Assembly (NCBI RefSeq): GCF_029227915.1
Contig: NC_079883.1
Location: 21,576,001-21,640,000, forward strand
Source of the DNA: Hydractinia symbiolongicarpus
Lineage: Eukaryota > Cnidaria > Hydrozoa > Anthoathecata > Hydractiniidae
DNA: 64,000 nt
Reading direction: 5' to 3'
The position numbers were made by a program, and so were the translations under genes. Positions 44,977 through 57,090 of the stretch are shown here, in pieces. Position 1 is the first letter of the stretch; each line of letters opens with the position of its first letter. Below the pieces are notes generated by a model that ran no database searches, had not been told where the DNA came from, and worked only from the letters and a program-made list of their open reading frames with translations.

Positions 44977-45156
44977 AACCCTTTCCGGGTTCCGGTGCAG
45001 GATTTTTCGAGCATATTGTGACTGTTATGAAGGAGGATTGATTATCTAAGGCTTTGAGATGCATGAAACCTAAAGATTTGGCGTGCAGGTGCCTAATAAA
45101 TAAAGATAAAAAATGGAAGGGGAAGGGGGTCGGAATACTCCGGGGCGAATAGTGTT
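44977..45156. mobile_element. Degenerate short relative of the piggyBac-like MITE
   Basis: Starts TTAACCCTTTCCGGG and ends CCGGGGCGAATAGTGTTTAA; the interior on the minus strand matches CACCTGCA.GCCAAATCTTTAGG of the family at 7756-8509. About 180 bp, internally deleted. Confidence 0.5.
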
Positions 45157-47591
45157 TAAATCTAACTATGAAGTTTTTCCAGAGGTTTTTTACCGACAAT
45201 AAATGGCTACCTTAAAAATTCGCGCTTCATTCACAAGTAAACAAAGTAATTCATAATGGCAGTCCTTGTGTTGTTTTTGTAGGACCAATTTAAAACAAAA
45301 AAACAAATAAAGTTTTATAAATAAAACAACAAAACAATAGCAAAAGTCTTTATGAACACATCTATCTCTATTATACTTGTCCTTATACAATTTTTGGTTC
45401 GTGTTAAAGACTCGCTATGGAATCATTCCTAAAGTATTAGAGGCTAATATTAAGCGAAACACGCTCGCTTCATCCAAACGTTAGTACTTTCAATTTCATA
45501 TCATTATACAATCATATATCCATTTCTTAAAATAAACCCAATGAAATTCAAAGCCCGTTGTGATATAATTTGTCAAAAAACTTGACAAGATTCATGACCA
45601 GAGTGGACTTTTAAATGAATGTCACATTGTACTGCAAAAATGTCCGCGACAATAATTTTTTTTGTCGTTTTACCGAAGCAAATTCTTATTTGTTATCTTT
45701 CCCTATTTTTATATATTTTCCAATTATTCACAAACCATCATTTTCTGGGTTTGTTTTTAAGACCTTTATTAAGACCTTAGATTTGTCTTTTATATACAAA
45801 AACAAAAACTAGCAAAAAGAATCCAAGTATTTTCCGCAATCTCATATTAGCCCAGTTGTATTTGTTTGAAGATTCGACACCAAGGGATGCGCTGGAGACA
45901 AGTAAACTTTTCCATGTTTTTTATGGAGGTAAATAAATACAAAAAAATACTCCGCAATTTTTTGAATTTATAAATGTGTACAAGGATTATCAATATTTGA
46001 ACGAACATCGAATCCAATCCTGATCCTACCTTCACGGAGAAAAAACAAGTGTCTGAAGTTTGTTCTATGTTTACAAACTTTGGTTTAAAAACCATTGATA
46101 AAAAAATCCTTCATTTTTTTAAATGACATCGGATTATAGTAAGATAAACAGAGCTTTGTAAAAAACAAACATTTAGAAATTGGTTTTAATCTGTGAAGTG
46201 TGCACATATTTGTCGTCAAACGATTCAAGTGTCGACGGGAAATATAACTTAGCAACAAACAAGAGAACAGAACATCCAATGTCTTCTAGTATCCTTGCTG
46301 TGAATCATCGAACACAAGATACACTTACAAAGCAAAATATTATGAATTTTTTCCAATTATCTGAAAACAGTACGTCAGAAAGTTACATTTTAATAAAGTT
46401 AATGCAGGTTTATTTTAGGATCTTTGGCTAGGGGTTAGAAGAGTTTCTTTTTAGCTACACAACTTAAATTTTTACTATTGTAAAAAAAATTCAACCTTAG
46501 AACAGTTTTTTTCTTTCTAAGCATTTCCTTATAGGATTTTTTATGATCAATGCTTTGCTTTGGCCTTTTTGCCGGAAAGTTGACTGATTCAAAAAAGCAA
46601 TAACTCTTCCAACGAGGCTACTAGTTAAACAAATTTCTTGGTAGACAATTTCTTTTTATTATTTTTTGTTGTTTTGTTTTGTTTTTTACAACAGACCTGG
46701 GGTTTGCAGATTTCTTGAACCCTTTTTTAGACATCGCGTTATTATGTCATTGTAAAGTAGTGAACATTATTAGAGAAACATATTTATCTGTTTCTTGAAG
46801 GTGTCCGCCTTTTGGAGAGTTCTCGGATACCTCTATAAGGGTTTCAAAAGATTTTGGATATTTTAAAATTCGTAACTAATTTCTCTTATAAAAAATTGCA
46901 GTCTTTTGTCCGGTAATCAGAGAAAAAAGTAAGAAAAAGCCTGTCCTGGAGGAGAACACCTGTCCGTTATTTGGAGAGTCAATTATATAAGTAAGGGTTT
47001 CGCTTCCTTTTTAGCGGGAAAAAATGAATTTGTCCAGTAATTAAAGGTCACCGATAATATATCCGTTAAAAAGAGATGTGCCTGTATATAATATAAAAGC
47101 ACTTATTGTTCTCTCTCCCTATTTGGGTAAGCTGATAATATCACTTAGTTCTTTTGACGCTAAAAAGCTTATTCAAAGCCATTCCGTGTTTCAAGTAAGG
47201 GTCTCTAGTAGCTTAATTTTAAGAGAAAGATATCCAATATTTAGTCCACTTAACTTGAAATGGATGGAAACAATTTGTGTCCAAATTACACGGTTAAAGA
47301 TTACACGCATTCAAACATTCACGCAATAAAATGCAGGGATTAAAGACGTCAAGATGTGCTGGGAAATATATATTTTAATAACAACAAATTAGATTTTTAT
47401 GTTTAAAAATATATTTGAAATACAATATTGGAATATGAGATATACAAAAAAATTAAATATAGTGTTATTTCCATCTCTCACAAAACGTTCTCATTTTACA
47501 CCTCCGCTATAGTGAAAAACCGCTGTGGCGTTTTGTTACAAGGGTCGTTTACGTAAGACTTTATGTGTATCGCGTTTAATAATAGTTAACC
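45157..47591. other. Noncoding region with repeat remains
   Basis: No gene seen. 46799-47060 has several words of the 'TGTCCGCC..TTTGGAGAGT' repeat also found at 38.9 kb. An open frame at 46180-46431 has no family features. Confidence 0.4.
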
Positions 47592-48095
47592 TCATCTGTG
47601 ATACTGATTTTCTTGCTCGATGCGGTTGCAAGGTTGATTTTGACACATACAAGTTTTGACAAGTTTAACTTTCACAGTTTTATTATAGTATCTATATTTA
47701 CCACGAAGTAAGGAATTAAAATCTGAGATATTTCTCTCGTTTAATTCTTTACAGGATAATGTGTATTCCTTCTCTTCAAACTCTTTTGGTAAACACATCG
47801 GACATACTGACGGCATGTAGGAGACGCCATTAAACGATAACGGCTTATCAACTCGTTGATATATTTTGTCGTCGTTGTTTTTCTCGAAATTTACTTCGAC
47901 GACTTTCGGTAGTGTATAGGACGTACACAAACCTTTGCACATGCGGTCGTTGATATAAATCGTGTCACACTCGAAAACTTTTAGTTTTCGCGGATGAAGA
48001 AAGGATTTGCATTGGAATTTTCCATGTATAGATCGACCAGAACGTGTTGAAATACTGGCCAATAATACGCAAGCAAACAAATAAAACGAAAGCAT
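47592..48095 (-). CDS. Secreted cystine-knot protein (DAN/gremlin or bursicon-like)
   Basis: A single-exon frame of 167 aa. Residues 1-22 form a signal peptide (hydrophobic LSFYLFACVLLASIS). The mature part has ten Cys at 29, 43, 53, 57, 98, 101, 115, 149, 151 and 156. The order C-x13-C-x9-C-x-G-x-C ('NDRMCKGLCTS'), CPMC and a final 'KTCMC' is the pattern of C-terminal cystine-knot (CTCK) domains, as in DAN-family BMP antagonists and glycoprotein-hormone or bursicon subunits. Two N-glycosylation sites (NIS at 122, NKT at 138). Such proteins act outside the cell as ligands or BMP-binding inhibitors; which one is not decided by this sequence. A TATA-like box lies about 55 bp upstream of the ATG. 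Confidence 0.78.
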   Translation of the reverse strand: MLSFYLFACVLLASISTRSGRSIHGKFQCKSFLHPRKLKVFECDTIYINDRMCKGLCTSYTLPKVVEVNFEKNNDDKIYQRVDKPLSFNGVSYMPSVCPMCLPKEFEEKEYTLSCKELNERNISDFNSLLRGKYRYYNKTVKVKLVKTCMCQNQPCNRIEQENQYHR

Positions 48096-48150
48096 ACTGT
48101 CTTCTCTCTTCTCGAACCAATCCTAATATAATGCTCTGCAAGTCCACGCT

Positions 48151-48160
48151 CTTATAAATA
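48151..48160 (-). promoter_or_regulatory. TATA-like box of the cystine-knot gene
   Basis: TATTTATAAG on the minus strand, 56 bp before the start codon. If used at the usual 25-30 bp distance, transcription starts near 48122-48127 and gives a short 5' UTR. Confidence 0.5.
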
Positions 48161-50087
48161 CCAAAACTCTAAGCTCTCCACCGCAGATGATGCTACCTTG
48201 AGTCAACCTTTGAGCTTCATTATGCGTAGCGCCACCTATTGATAAAAGATCTGACACGAATTAACGAAGTTCGTTCCTTGTTTTTTAAATAGGTCCTGAA
48301 GACGTCCTTCAAAGAATAAGTCAAAATAGGTACCATTGTTTGGTCGTGCAATTACAAAATCTGCAGTCAAACCTATATAAAAGCTTTATCTTTAAGGAAG
48401 CAAACAAACTTATGAAGAAGAATTTTAGCATGACGTCAGATTTATACTTAGTAACAGATTACAAGCAACAACGTAGGAGTGTTCTTGTTTGTTTGTCCTC
48501 TTTTTTTCTCCTTTACATTGCGGTAATGATTGTGGGAACTTGATTCAGATTAAGCGAAGATGTTTGATGGCATTTTCTTTGAATACGGCTTATTGATCAC
48601 GAGAATGTTGTCTCTAACAAAGGGAGAATGGAGACGAATTGCTTTTATTTAATTTCTGACGTCGCGTCTGAACAATTTTTGAGACATGGCATCAATTTAC
48701 GTCTGGACAAGATGTCAAACTATTAAATAACTAACATACGCAGAATTATGTGTTAATGAGATGAGCAGATAGCTGCATAAAAGATTTGTGTGTTGTTACG
48801 TGAGCTAGTTTCTGTGTGATTTAGCAGAAAACGACAGAAATTGAAAATAGAGAAATTCATATGAGTTGATTTATTGCAGTTCACGTTATAATATTACAGA
48901 GTACTATTGCAATATTTCGTAAACGTTGGTTAAGACAACGCAGTCAAAAGTCAACTGAGTGTAGAATTAAACGAGTTAAAACGTATCAACTGCTAGGGCG
49001 TGTTTTTACAGAATTTCTGGGGCGTAGAAGAAGTTTGTGTACGTAATTTGATTTTTTTGGCGTAAATAGTAAAATTTTCTAAGCATAATTTCTCAGACGA
49101 AAGCTTCGTTTTAATAACGCATTTATAAAGGTTGTTTCTTGCGCGATATCAAAATTAGGCGACAATTTGGCGCCATTCGCGAAAGTTTGTTTTCGCAGAA
49201 TTTATAAGAAACCCACACTGAGCGTTTTTATTTCTTCCCACAAAAGCTGAAATATATTTCATTAAACTGGTAAAACTAACAACTAGTAAAAAATTCAAAC
49301 ATATGAATCAAACATATCTCTAGCATATTAAAAAAAAAAAAACACTCTAAAAAATGTTTTTTTAGAAAGCCTCAGGTTGTCAAGTGTAAAATTGATGTTG
49401 TCAAGTAGAACTACTGTCACTCCAAATTGACAGATGGTGATATGAAAGCAATAAAGTTGAATTGTCAAGTCATTCAAGTTTGTTGCTTATGAAGATCAAC
49501 TTTTATTAACGTTTTTTGATGTATGTAAAAAAAGGATTTGGTGAATATACACGATTCGTGTCTTTGTAGTATTTACATATACGTAAGCCTGATACACTTT
49601 CAGCTTTTACTTTTGTCCGGAGTTTTAGGTTGAAATATTTTAGCTATCACTTAATCGAAAAAATTACGTTGAACCTCAATTCGATCCAAATCATGTCATT
49701 ATTTAATATTTCAAACCGTTAATAATCGATTAATTGAAGAGTGGAAGGTAATGTGAACTGTCAAATTAATTTTAATTTCACGAATTGATAATACTTATTT
49801 TTGATTTTGACGTTCAGGGCAGGGAGGTTAAATTGAAATATAGGATTAATGTCTAGTATGCACTTTTCGATTCTTCCACCGCTCTTCAAATCAAACTTAT
49901 TTTTACCCGATGTGACAAGATTTTAAGGTGGCAAAATTGCCGACAAAAAATTACTACTGACAAAACCAAGGGATGGCTATTGATTTAAACCTACTAATAA
50001 TTGAATATTTAAAAAACAATCGTTTTTATAGAAAACCCCCCAAATTTTTTTTATAGCATTTCAGGTATGGGTATGATATCTCATATT
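48161..50087. other. Noncoding region upstream of the cystine-knot gene
   Basis: No exon recognised. AT-rich; TTGTCAAGT words recur near 49376-49470. Nothing with defined ends. Confidence 0.4.
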
Positions 50088-50208
50088 TCAGTAGCCGTAT
50101 TCTGTCTGCCATTATTTTAGACCGCCGTGAGATTATCTAATAGTTTTAAAAGCTGGGAATGGCGGTGCAGGAAATATGTAGGACACCCTTAGATTTTTCT
50201 ACTGGCTA
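50088..50208 (+). mobile_element. Degenerate Helitron-like copy
   Basis: GTAGCCGTATTCTGTCTGCC matches the 5' subfamily start, and GACACCC, TTAGATTTTTCTACTGGCTAAT matches the hairpin-to-end part of the family with many changes. Confidence 0.4.
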
Positions 50209-50370
50209 ATAATACATATAAGATTCCTTAGCCATCTTAGTGTAATGTTCTTCGACATTTAAGTCTATAGCTACTAAATATTAAAAAAAAGATCAAATTA
50301 TTCGTCAACCAAAATTTTTTCGACGGCCGAGTGACGAAGTTTGGACTAGGTGATAAAGATTAGAGCCAAC

Positions 50371-50424
50371 AAAAATATGGAATAGGTTAACGAAAATATG
50401 GAATAGGTTAACGAAAATATGGAA
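50371..50424 (+). repeat. 21-bp tandem repeat
   Basis: Two and a half exact copies of GAATAGGTTAACGAAAATAT plus G. Confidence 0.8.
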
Positions 50425-50589
50425 TGCGCCAGTACCCTGGGTAATACTATCAATTTCCATCTAATAATATTGTTAGTAGTTTTTATTTCATAGTTCTGTA
50501 CTAACACCCGCTTGTTTTTAAATTGTTTAAGACAACACCTTATGAGATCTTGCTTATAATGTTAGCTTATAAAACTGTACTTCCACTTG

Positions 50590-50695
50590 TAAACGTCCGC
50601 CACTTAAACAGACCACCGCAATAAACGCTGCGTTATTTTAATCCTCGAAATAAACGCCCACAATAATAGACCGCCCTTTAATAGACGCCGCACAT
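50590..50695. repeat. Fragments of the 'AATAAACGCC' TIR family
   Basis: CAATAAACGCTGCG, CGAAATAAACGCCCAC, AATAGACGCCGC: words of the termini of the MITE at 58121-58503. Confidence 0.45.
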
Positions 50696-50988
50696 GTTCA
50701 AAGATAAGTAAACACCGCGGTGTAAAAAAGGGCGTGTAGTATCTTTAAACCTCCAAAATATTGTTTGCGAAAATTAATAATTTGTTCGTGAGAGTAGCAT
50801 ATAACAATAGTCAAATTTTCTTGGCAATGAGGATATAACGGGAATACTTTTCTTTTGAGATTTTTGAGATTTATCTTGGAAGGGAGAACAAATGAAATTA
50901 AAATATTCAGAATACTTGCGGAAACAAAGTGTAGCATGAACAAAGGACAGCTTTTACTTTCCACTCAACTTTTTTGAAAGCTAAAGAT

Positions 50989-51030
50989 CAGACGTGCGTA
51001 AAGCACTGTCAGATAAGATACGCACGTCTG
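50989..51030. repeat. 12-bp inverted repeat
   Basis: CAGACGTGCGTA and TACGCACGTCTG, exact complements separated by 18 bp. Confidence 0.7.
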
Positions 51031-51772
51031 GTGATATTGTAACCTTAATTAGGGCTCTTTGTATCTGTGGTATCGAGGTTTGTGATGTTGCTATTGCAGT
51101 CCGTGATGTATTTAGGTTTACTTTGTGCTCACCCCACGATTTTTGAATTTTTAAATTTCTTTCATGCCAATTGCTCCACACACCCCTCTCCCAATAGTTT
51201 TCCAACCCGTGCCCTAACCCCAACACCCGTTTATGTTGCACCCTGTGCTTTCAATAATCTAGAATATTTATATTCATTATGAAAAAAAATTGTAAGACGC
51301 AACAAAATGTTTTTTTTTTTGTTCGCGTTTTTTAATTTTACAGGATTGCCAAACAGCACTTTTCCTGCGCTTTCCTAAAAGTAATGTATCTTTGTTCTTT
51401 GTATTTAGAGCTATAATCGGGGGTAAAATTCAAAAGTCACTGTTTACAAGAAACACATTCTAACGAATTCTGTTTTTCCGGATAAGTATTTGACCATGGG
51501 AGTGTTATAAAAATGAGTCCTCGGAACAAACTCGTCACAGAAAAACCGTTAAACGACCGTTTGTCGTAAAATAGATACGTCATCAATGGCGTATCTAAAA
51601 ATAAAAATAAATTGGAACAAAATGGGCAGTAAAACGACAGATGTTTCCTACTAAGGCAAATACCTTTAATAGCCATTAGCCCGAAATACATCTCGGATTT
51701 GCTATTTCGTGCTTCTTAGAATCAAGTAACGATTAAAATACCATTTTAAAAAAAATACGATATTATTATGGA

Positions 51773-51858
51773 CTAGTCTTTAACCCGTAAAAAAACCCAC
51801 GGGGTCGCCCGTCCTTTTTATTTCACAGACAAACAGACGACGGCTATTATTAAAGAGA
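51773..51858 (-). mobile_element. Short Helitron-like element, internally deleted
   Basis: In minus orientation: TCTCTTTAATAATAGCCGTC at the 5' end, GGACGGGCGACCCCGTGG, degenerate hairpin and CTAG. 86 bp. Confidence 0.6.
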
Positions 51859-53802
51859 CACCAACCTCGTCCTCAAGGCGGAGGGTTCTATCCACCTGGC
51901 AAGCCATAGCTGAATTTTACTCTCTCTTTGTAATTTCTATAATTTTGCAGATTAAATTTATTTGCCATCATTTTACAAACATATTGAATAAAAAATAGCT
52001 CGAACCTCGACTTCATCCCGAGAGTTCTTTTGCGCCTATGATATTGTAACGAGACGGGTCCGTAATATTACGTTCTGTCAAATTATCATAGGCGTAGAAC
52101 AGTCTTGGGGATAAAGATGGCGAATCCATTAAAAACGAAAGCTAAAAAGCTAAAAAAAGTGTGTAACACAAAAAATTGCTACATCAAAGCGTTTTATAAG
52201 AGTTCTTGTGTAATGTAGAGAGCAACCTCGTTCCCAGGGATTTTTGTCTCTCATTGGCGCTGTGTTATCAATAGGTCTGACGAAAAGCAAAAGGAGACAA
52301 CAGGTTTTGGAATCGTGGTTGATGTAAAGAGATTACTGTATCTATGCGCCGAAGCTGTTCTTGGTTTCCCGGCGATAATAACATGTCCAGACATTAAAGC
52401 GTGCCAAAAATCTTACGTTTTATTTGTATTAAAGATGATCTGATCCTTCTAACGGTGCACGAATTTAGTTGTAAATCTATGCATCGCAAAGATGGAATGT
52501 ATGTTTAACAAGGGTTTGTTTTAAATAAAGCTGTTAAGTCGCTTCGAGACTTTTCATTCTTCTAATTTCATATTTTCTCCGCCTTGATAACAAAACAACT
52601 TTTTTATAAATATTCCGTGCAGAATTGTCACGAAATTCGATTTTCAGAATGACTTGCAGGAAATCCATGTAACCGCTAAAGTTCGTCACAATAACAAAAT
52701 AGAATGGACTTAAGGTTAAGTGCCTTAGTGCTTAAGTATTTCAAAAAATAGCGATAGAACTTTAATTGCGTTGTTGTGTTTCTTTTGTTGAGGTTTTTTA
52801 CAGATGATCTAAAATATCACGTTTAAAATATTTAGGTCATCGGGGCTGTCCCTTTGGTAGACACTTTATTTCACGGGCCGCACCAAACATTCAAAAGCAG
52901 GGAGTGGGGCTTAGTCATAGTGGGAGATTTTAAGATTTTAGTGACAATCAATGAGCGAAGCAAGTTGCCAAAACAGCTGGATTGCAGGGGGGACTGTGAG
53001 CCCCTGGTAAGATGCAGGGGCTAAGCCCCTGGAATGCAACGCATTTTTGGAGTCCAAAAACACGTAAAATGGCTATACCTTGTACTTTAGAAAAGCTTGT
53101 TACGTACTGATTTTGTTGGTATGCGTCACTCCATAAAAAATCTCATTATTTAGTGAGATAGCCTGCAAGTTCTTATATAACATCAATTTTCATGCAGTGA
53201 TAGAATCATTTATTGGCAGAAAATAAAAAATTATTACCAAGCAAGAAAGTGTGGGGAGGGGGGATGTTCAAACCTTGTTCAAAGATCGTGCAGTAAGAAC
53301 GTCAGTCGCGAGGACGACTATTTTTAGCTGAAGTAAAATGTTTGGCAGATACAGAAGTTACTCAATGTTTATAAGACTTTCATGTGCTTTGTCTGCTGGA
53401 GTATGGCCAAAATATCAGAATTTCAAAGGAAAAGAGCTGGGAACTGATTTGTATTCACACGTAGACAAGAGTGATTGTTTTGATGCAAATAATTCTTCCT
53501 ACTCTTAAACATAGTTACATGATTGCGGGAAGGAGAAGTGAAAAGAATTATTACTTAGATATCCCGTCCTTGTTTATGAAATACCACAAAAACAGCGACG
53601 CAACTAAGAACCACAAAAAGTTGGAATTTGGACGAAAGTACCATACCACAGCTTATTTTGAGACAGTTTTAAAATAACACGGGCCTAGGAGTATGCGGAA
53701 AAACAAGAAAAACTTGATCAATTCGAGTATGAGTTTTGCCATGAAATAAGAAAAACCCAAAATGAAAAATTAAATAATGTAATTATAATGTAATTGATAT
53801 AA
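51859..53802. other. Noncoding region with small repeats
   Basis: Contains the fold-back at 52223-52321 and, at 52985-53035, a GGGGCTAAGCCCCTGG type inverted repeat cluster. Open frames (for example 53471-53677) have no family features. Confidence 0.4.
52223..52321. repeat. Small fold-back element, 'CAACCTCG' family
   Basis: Left CAACCTCGTTCCCAGG, right CAGGTTTTGGAATCGTGGTTG-type end; the interior TTTTTGTCTCTCATTGGCGC is shared with 10023-10096. Confidence 0.55.
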
Positions 53803-53964
53803 CTAGTCGTTAGCCCGTATGAAAATCCACGGGTTCGCCCGTCCTTTTTACACCACATTGTGTGAATCTCGCTACCTGCGCAGCTAAGCTACCATTTTGC
53901 GTGACAGACAGACGGACGGAAGGACAGACGGACGGACAGACGTATACGGGTATTATAATATAGA
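53803..53964 (-). mobile_element. Short Helitron-like element, clean ends
   Basis: 162 bp in minus orientation: TCTATATTATAATACCCGTA, GTCTGTCCGTCCGTCTGTCC, TGTCACGCAAAATGGTAG, CTTAGCTGCGCAGGTAGCGAG, GGACGGGCGAACC, hairpin and CGACTAG. Host A and T on the two sides. Confidence 0.8.
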
Positions 53965-54642
53965 TGTAATGTATGAACAACCAGCCTTTTCTTACAAAAA
54001 AAAGTGAAATAAGCCACCCACTGTTTTTGTTAGGGTAACACATCTTACTTCGCATTGATAGCAAGATCTCTTTTTCTATATATAAAATTTATTTTTCTTT
54101 CGTCATGCTACAGATGCTATTTCTTTTATAACAATATCCTTTATCTATTGTTTACATCAATAATGAAGAAATAAGAATAATGACAAGCCTGGTTATAATT
54201 TTGCATCCTTTTTAAGAAAGCGTATTGAGTTAATCGAGTAGCATATTTAACAGTCGCGCAACAGAGGTAGTAAAAAGAGCAAAAAGTATTCACGACAGTA
54301 CATGACAGTGGTGGTTGCACGATATATATTCTTTCAAAATATGTTTTTGAGCTGTGCTTTCTTGTGTCGCTTCGCAATTTATAAATATATGTGTGTGCAC
54401 CACAATATCCTAAGACGACAGACGCTTAAGGTTTATATATTAACGAGTATCAATCTTACTTCTAGGATTTTTTTTCTTTTATTTATATACTGTTGATCAG
54501 AGCATAAAGAACAGGGTGTCTACGCTAAGACAACGCCGATACCGATAAACTCAGCACGACCCTTTTTTTTCGACGCGTCGTTTTAAACCATGACTTCCAT
54601 TTTTTTGGAGTTACGCGCGAAATCCCTACGCGAAAAAGTATA

Positions 54643-54965
54643 ATGGAGGATGAAAATAAAAAAAATAGAGAACGAAAGTATTTGCTCAAAATGCCTGGCT
54701 TAAGAGAAAGTAGGGATCAACTGCTTTTGGCTTTTGATAACTGTATCATACCCGAAGAAAATGTGTTACTTCTTTACGATGTATTTCGTTCAGTAAACCC
54801 AGATTACAGACATTAGCTATGACTACAACTTATTTTATCTCGACAATTTTCCAGATGTTACACAGAAGCCCATAAAAATTGAAGATGAAATGAAAATTAA
54901 ATTTAGAAATACCATCATCCTGCTTTCAAAGATCTTTTTCGCAAAATTAAAATCAATATTGACCA
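54643..54965 (+). pseudogene. Possible PIF/Harbinger transposase N-terminal relic
   Basis: A 57-codon frame from 54643 ('RESRDQLLLAFDNCIIPEEN', 'LLLYDVFRSVNPDY') stops, then continues in another frame with 'YDYNLFYLDNFPDV'. The second block resembles the 'DF.L....DD' stretch before the RF block in Harbinger-type transposases. Weak; it could be another coding relic. Confidence 0.3.
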
Positions 54966-56376
54966 TGTGAACCATAGAACAATAGAAGTAACCAATCATA
55001 AAGCGTGGCCAGCATTTTGAGTGCAGAAAACTCGTTGTATAAATTTTTTAACACCTTAACATATCCTATTGGCAAGAAAAATCACGCTGGAAATACTGGG
55101 TGTCTAATTCAAGATTTTTGTTAACTTAAGATTTTGCAGAAAAGCAGGAACAGAATAAGAACAGTTAAAAAAAATATATGCAACTTATCGCCAATTGTTT
55201 CATTAAACTTCACTACTGCCACATCGCAATTACGAGAATTCAAAATATTTAAAACTCATTATAATATTACGAAACATTGAAAATACATAAGAAGAATATA
55301 TATCTACTGTCGCTAAACGGTAAGACAGCTTGATAGCATATTTCACTGCGTACGCTATTGATAGCAAATAAAAAAAATCAGTGCAGGTCATATGACCTCT
55401 TGAAGTTTCTTGCTTTTTTGTCATGAGAAATGCTAGTCAAAATTTCAGCAATTCATGCCAGTAAAGCTCAGTCTAGGAGAAATGCACAAAGAATCATTGG
55501 CAGACAGATATATATTATGTACAGTCTCAAAATATCAAAGTAGTAAGCGAGTCAATAATATTGTTTTAACCGATCAAAAAATATTGCGAAAAGTTATGAA
55601 TTATTTTTTTGCTTTCTAGAGAATATAAACTTAGATCTAAGTTTAGAATAAGGTGTTAAGACATAAAAAATGAAACAACTGAGACATATACTTCGTTCAA
55701 GTATTTACTCTTTTCTCCAGTTAACGTATCGTCACGTACTAAAAGTTTTCAAAAACATTTTACTGTTTAGAACTATTTAGAAAAGAGATACATATTAAGA
55801 TCTGAAGCACACTTGAGATAAAAACTCCTCATCTTCTATGCTTCGCACGATATGATTAAACAATGCTTGTAATTGATTGGAATTATGTTGCTTTTCCCCC
55901 GCACTAAATAGGGTTCTAACCCTAACACTAACCTGAACTTTAGGGGGACTAACAGATACCCCTTAATCATTGTTCAAGCTTTTTAAAAAATATTTATACA
56001 CACGTGTAATCTACCAGCATGCTTCACAACATAAGATCGTGTTTTCATGTAAAAAAATCGAGGCGATCTTCATATGTTCCGAAGAGAATAAAGAACATTT
56101 GAGATTTATAAGTGATACCACAGGTAGAAACAAATTATTCCAGTACTTCTACGAATTTTAAAATTAAAAACATGCGACAAGTTGTAAAATTAAAATGAGA
56201 AGAATTGTGAAGAAAGATGCTTAAAATCTACTTCTAAAGGAGATATGAGAAGTTTCGAGGTGTGACAACCATTGGATGATTTTTGAGGAGGCGTGGTCAC
56301 GCTGCTTTTCGTTGCTTGTACTTCTTTGTGTGTGCAAAGCTTCACTCACTGCATCTGGGCTTATCGCTTTCTTTTC
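54966..56376. other. Noncoding region
   Basis: AT-rich, no gene or repeat with ends recognised. Confidence 0.4.
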
Positions 56377-57090
56377 CTAACCCACCTGACGGTTATTTTT
56401 AATAACTCCTTATTGCTATGTGATATGTCTATGAAACTTTCTGAGTTTCAATATTTATCTATTAGACACCTGCATGCCAAATTTTTAGGTTCCATACCTT
56501 TCAGAGGCTTTGATATTGGCCATTACTCGAAACTACTCCTAAAAATCTCTATAATGAGGAAAATTTAAAAACTCATGTTAGAATTATCCTTAGAACTTGA
56601 AACTTGCAACAAAACTTTGTTTTATTAACAAGAATCATTTTGCATAATTTTGACACGTGATTAATACGATTTCCCGATTTTGTCCGACTTTACCCAAAAA
56701 TCGGAAAAAATCGGATTTTCGGGCAATTTTTGGCAATTTTTATGCGATCCATGTAAAAACCGGAAAATTTGTCAAATATCTTTTTTTTAGCTTTAAGAAA
56801 ATTCAAACAGAATGCAAAAATTCGCTCTGGAACAAAAAGTAATTCAATTTTAAGCAGATAGTGGCATTTTTAACAAATTTCAAGCTTCTGATGACGTCAC
56901 AGAAAAAGTGCTGACGCAAGCAAAAATTTATTGCACCCATTTTGTTCCTTTTATGACGTACTATAAGTGTGCCAAGTTTGATTCAATTTGAACAACCCTA
57001 TAAAAAGTTATTGAGAGTGGGGGGGGGGGGGGGGGGGGGTGCTCCCCCGGTCATAGCATGTTTGAAATCCCCCGGACCGAATAGGGTTAA
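56377..57090. mobile_element. piggyBac-like MITE, copy 2, left end eroded
   Basis: Collinear with 7756-8509 from CCTGACGGTT onward and ends CCCGGACCGAATAGGG plus TTAA (57087-57090). The left inverted end is not recognisable. It contains a 21-base G run at 57019-57039. Confidence 0.7.

Noticed and set aside
46180-46431. 83-codon frame on +
   Set aside because: Composition looks protein-like but nothing is recognisable and no exon borders are evident.
53471-53677. 68-codon frame on +
   Set aside because: No motif, no splice context and no repeat of it in the window; not supported as a gene.
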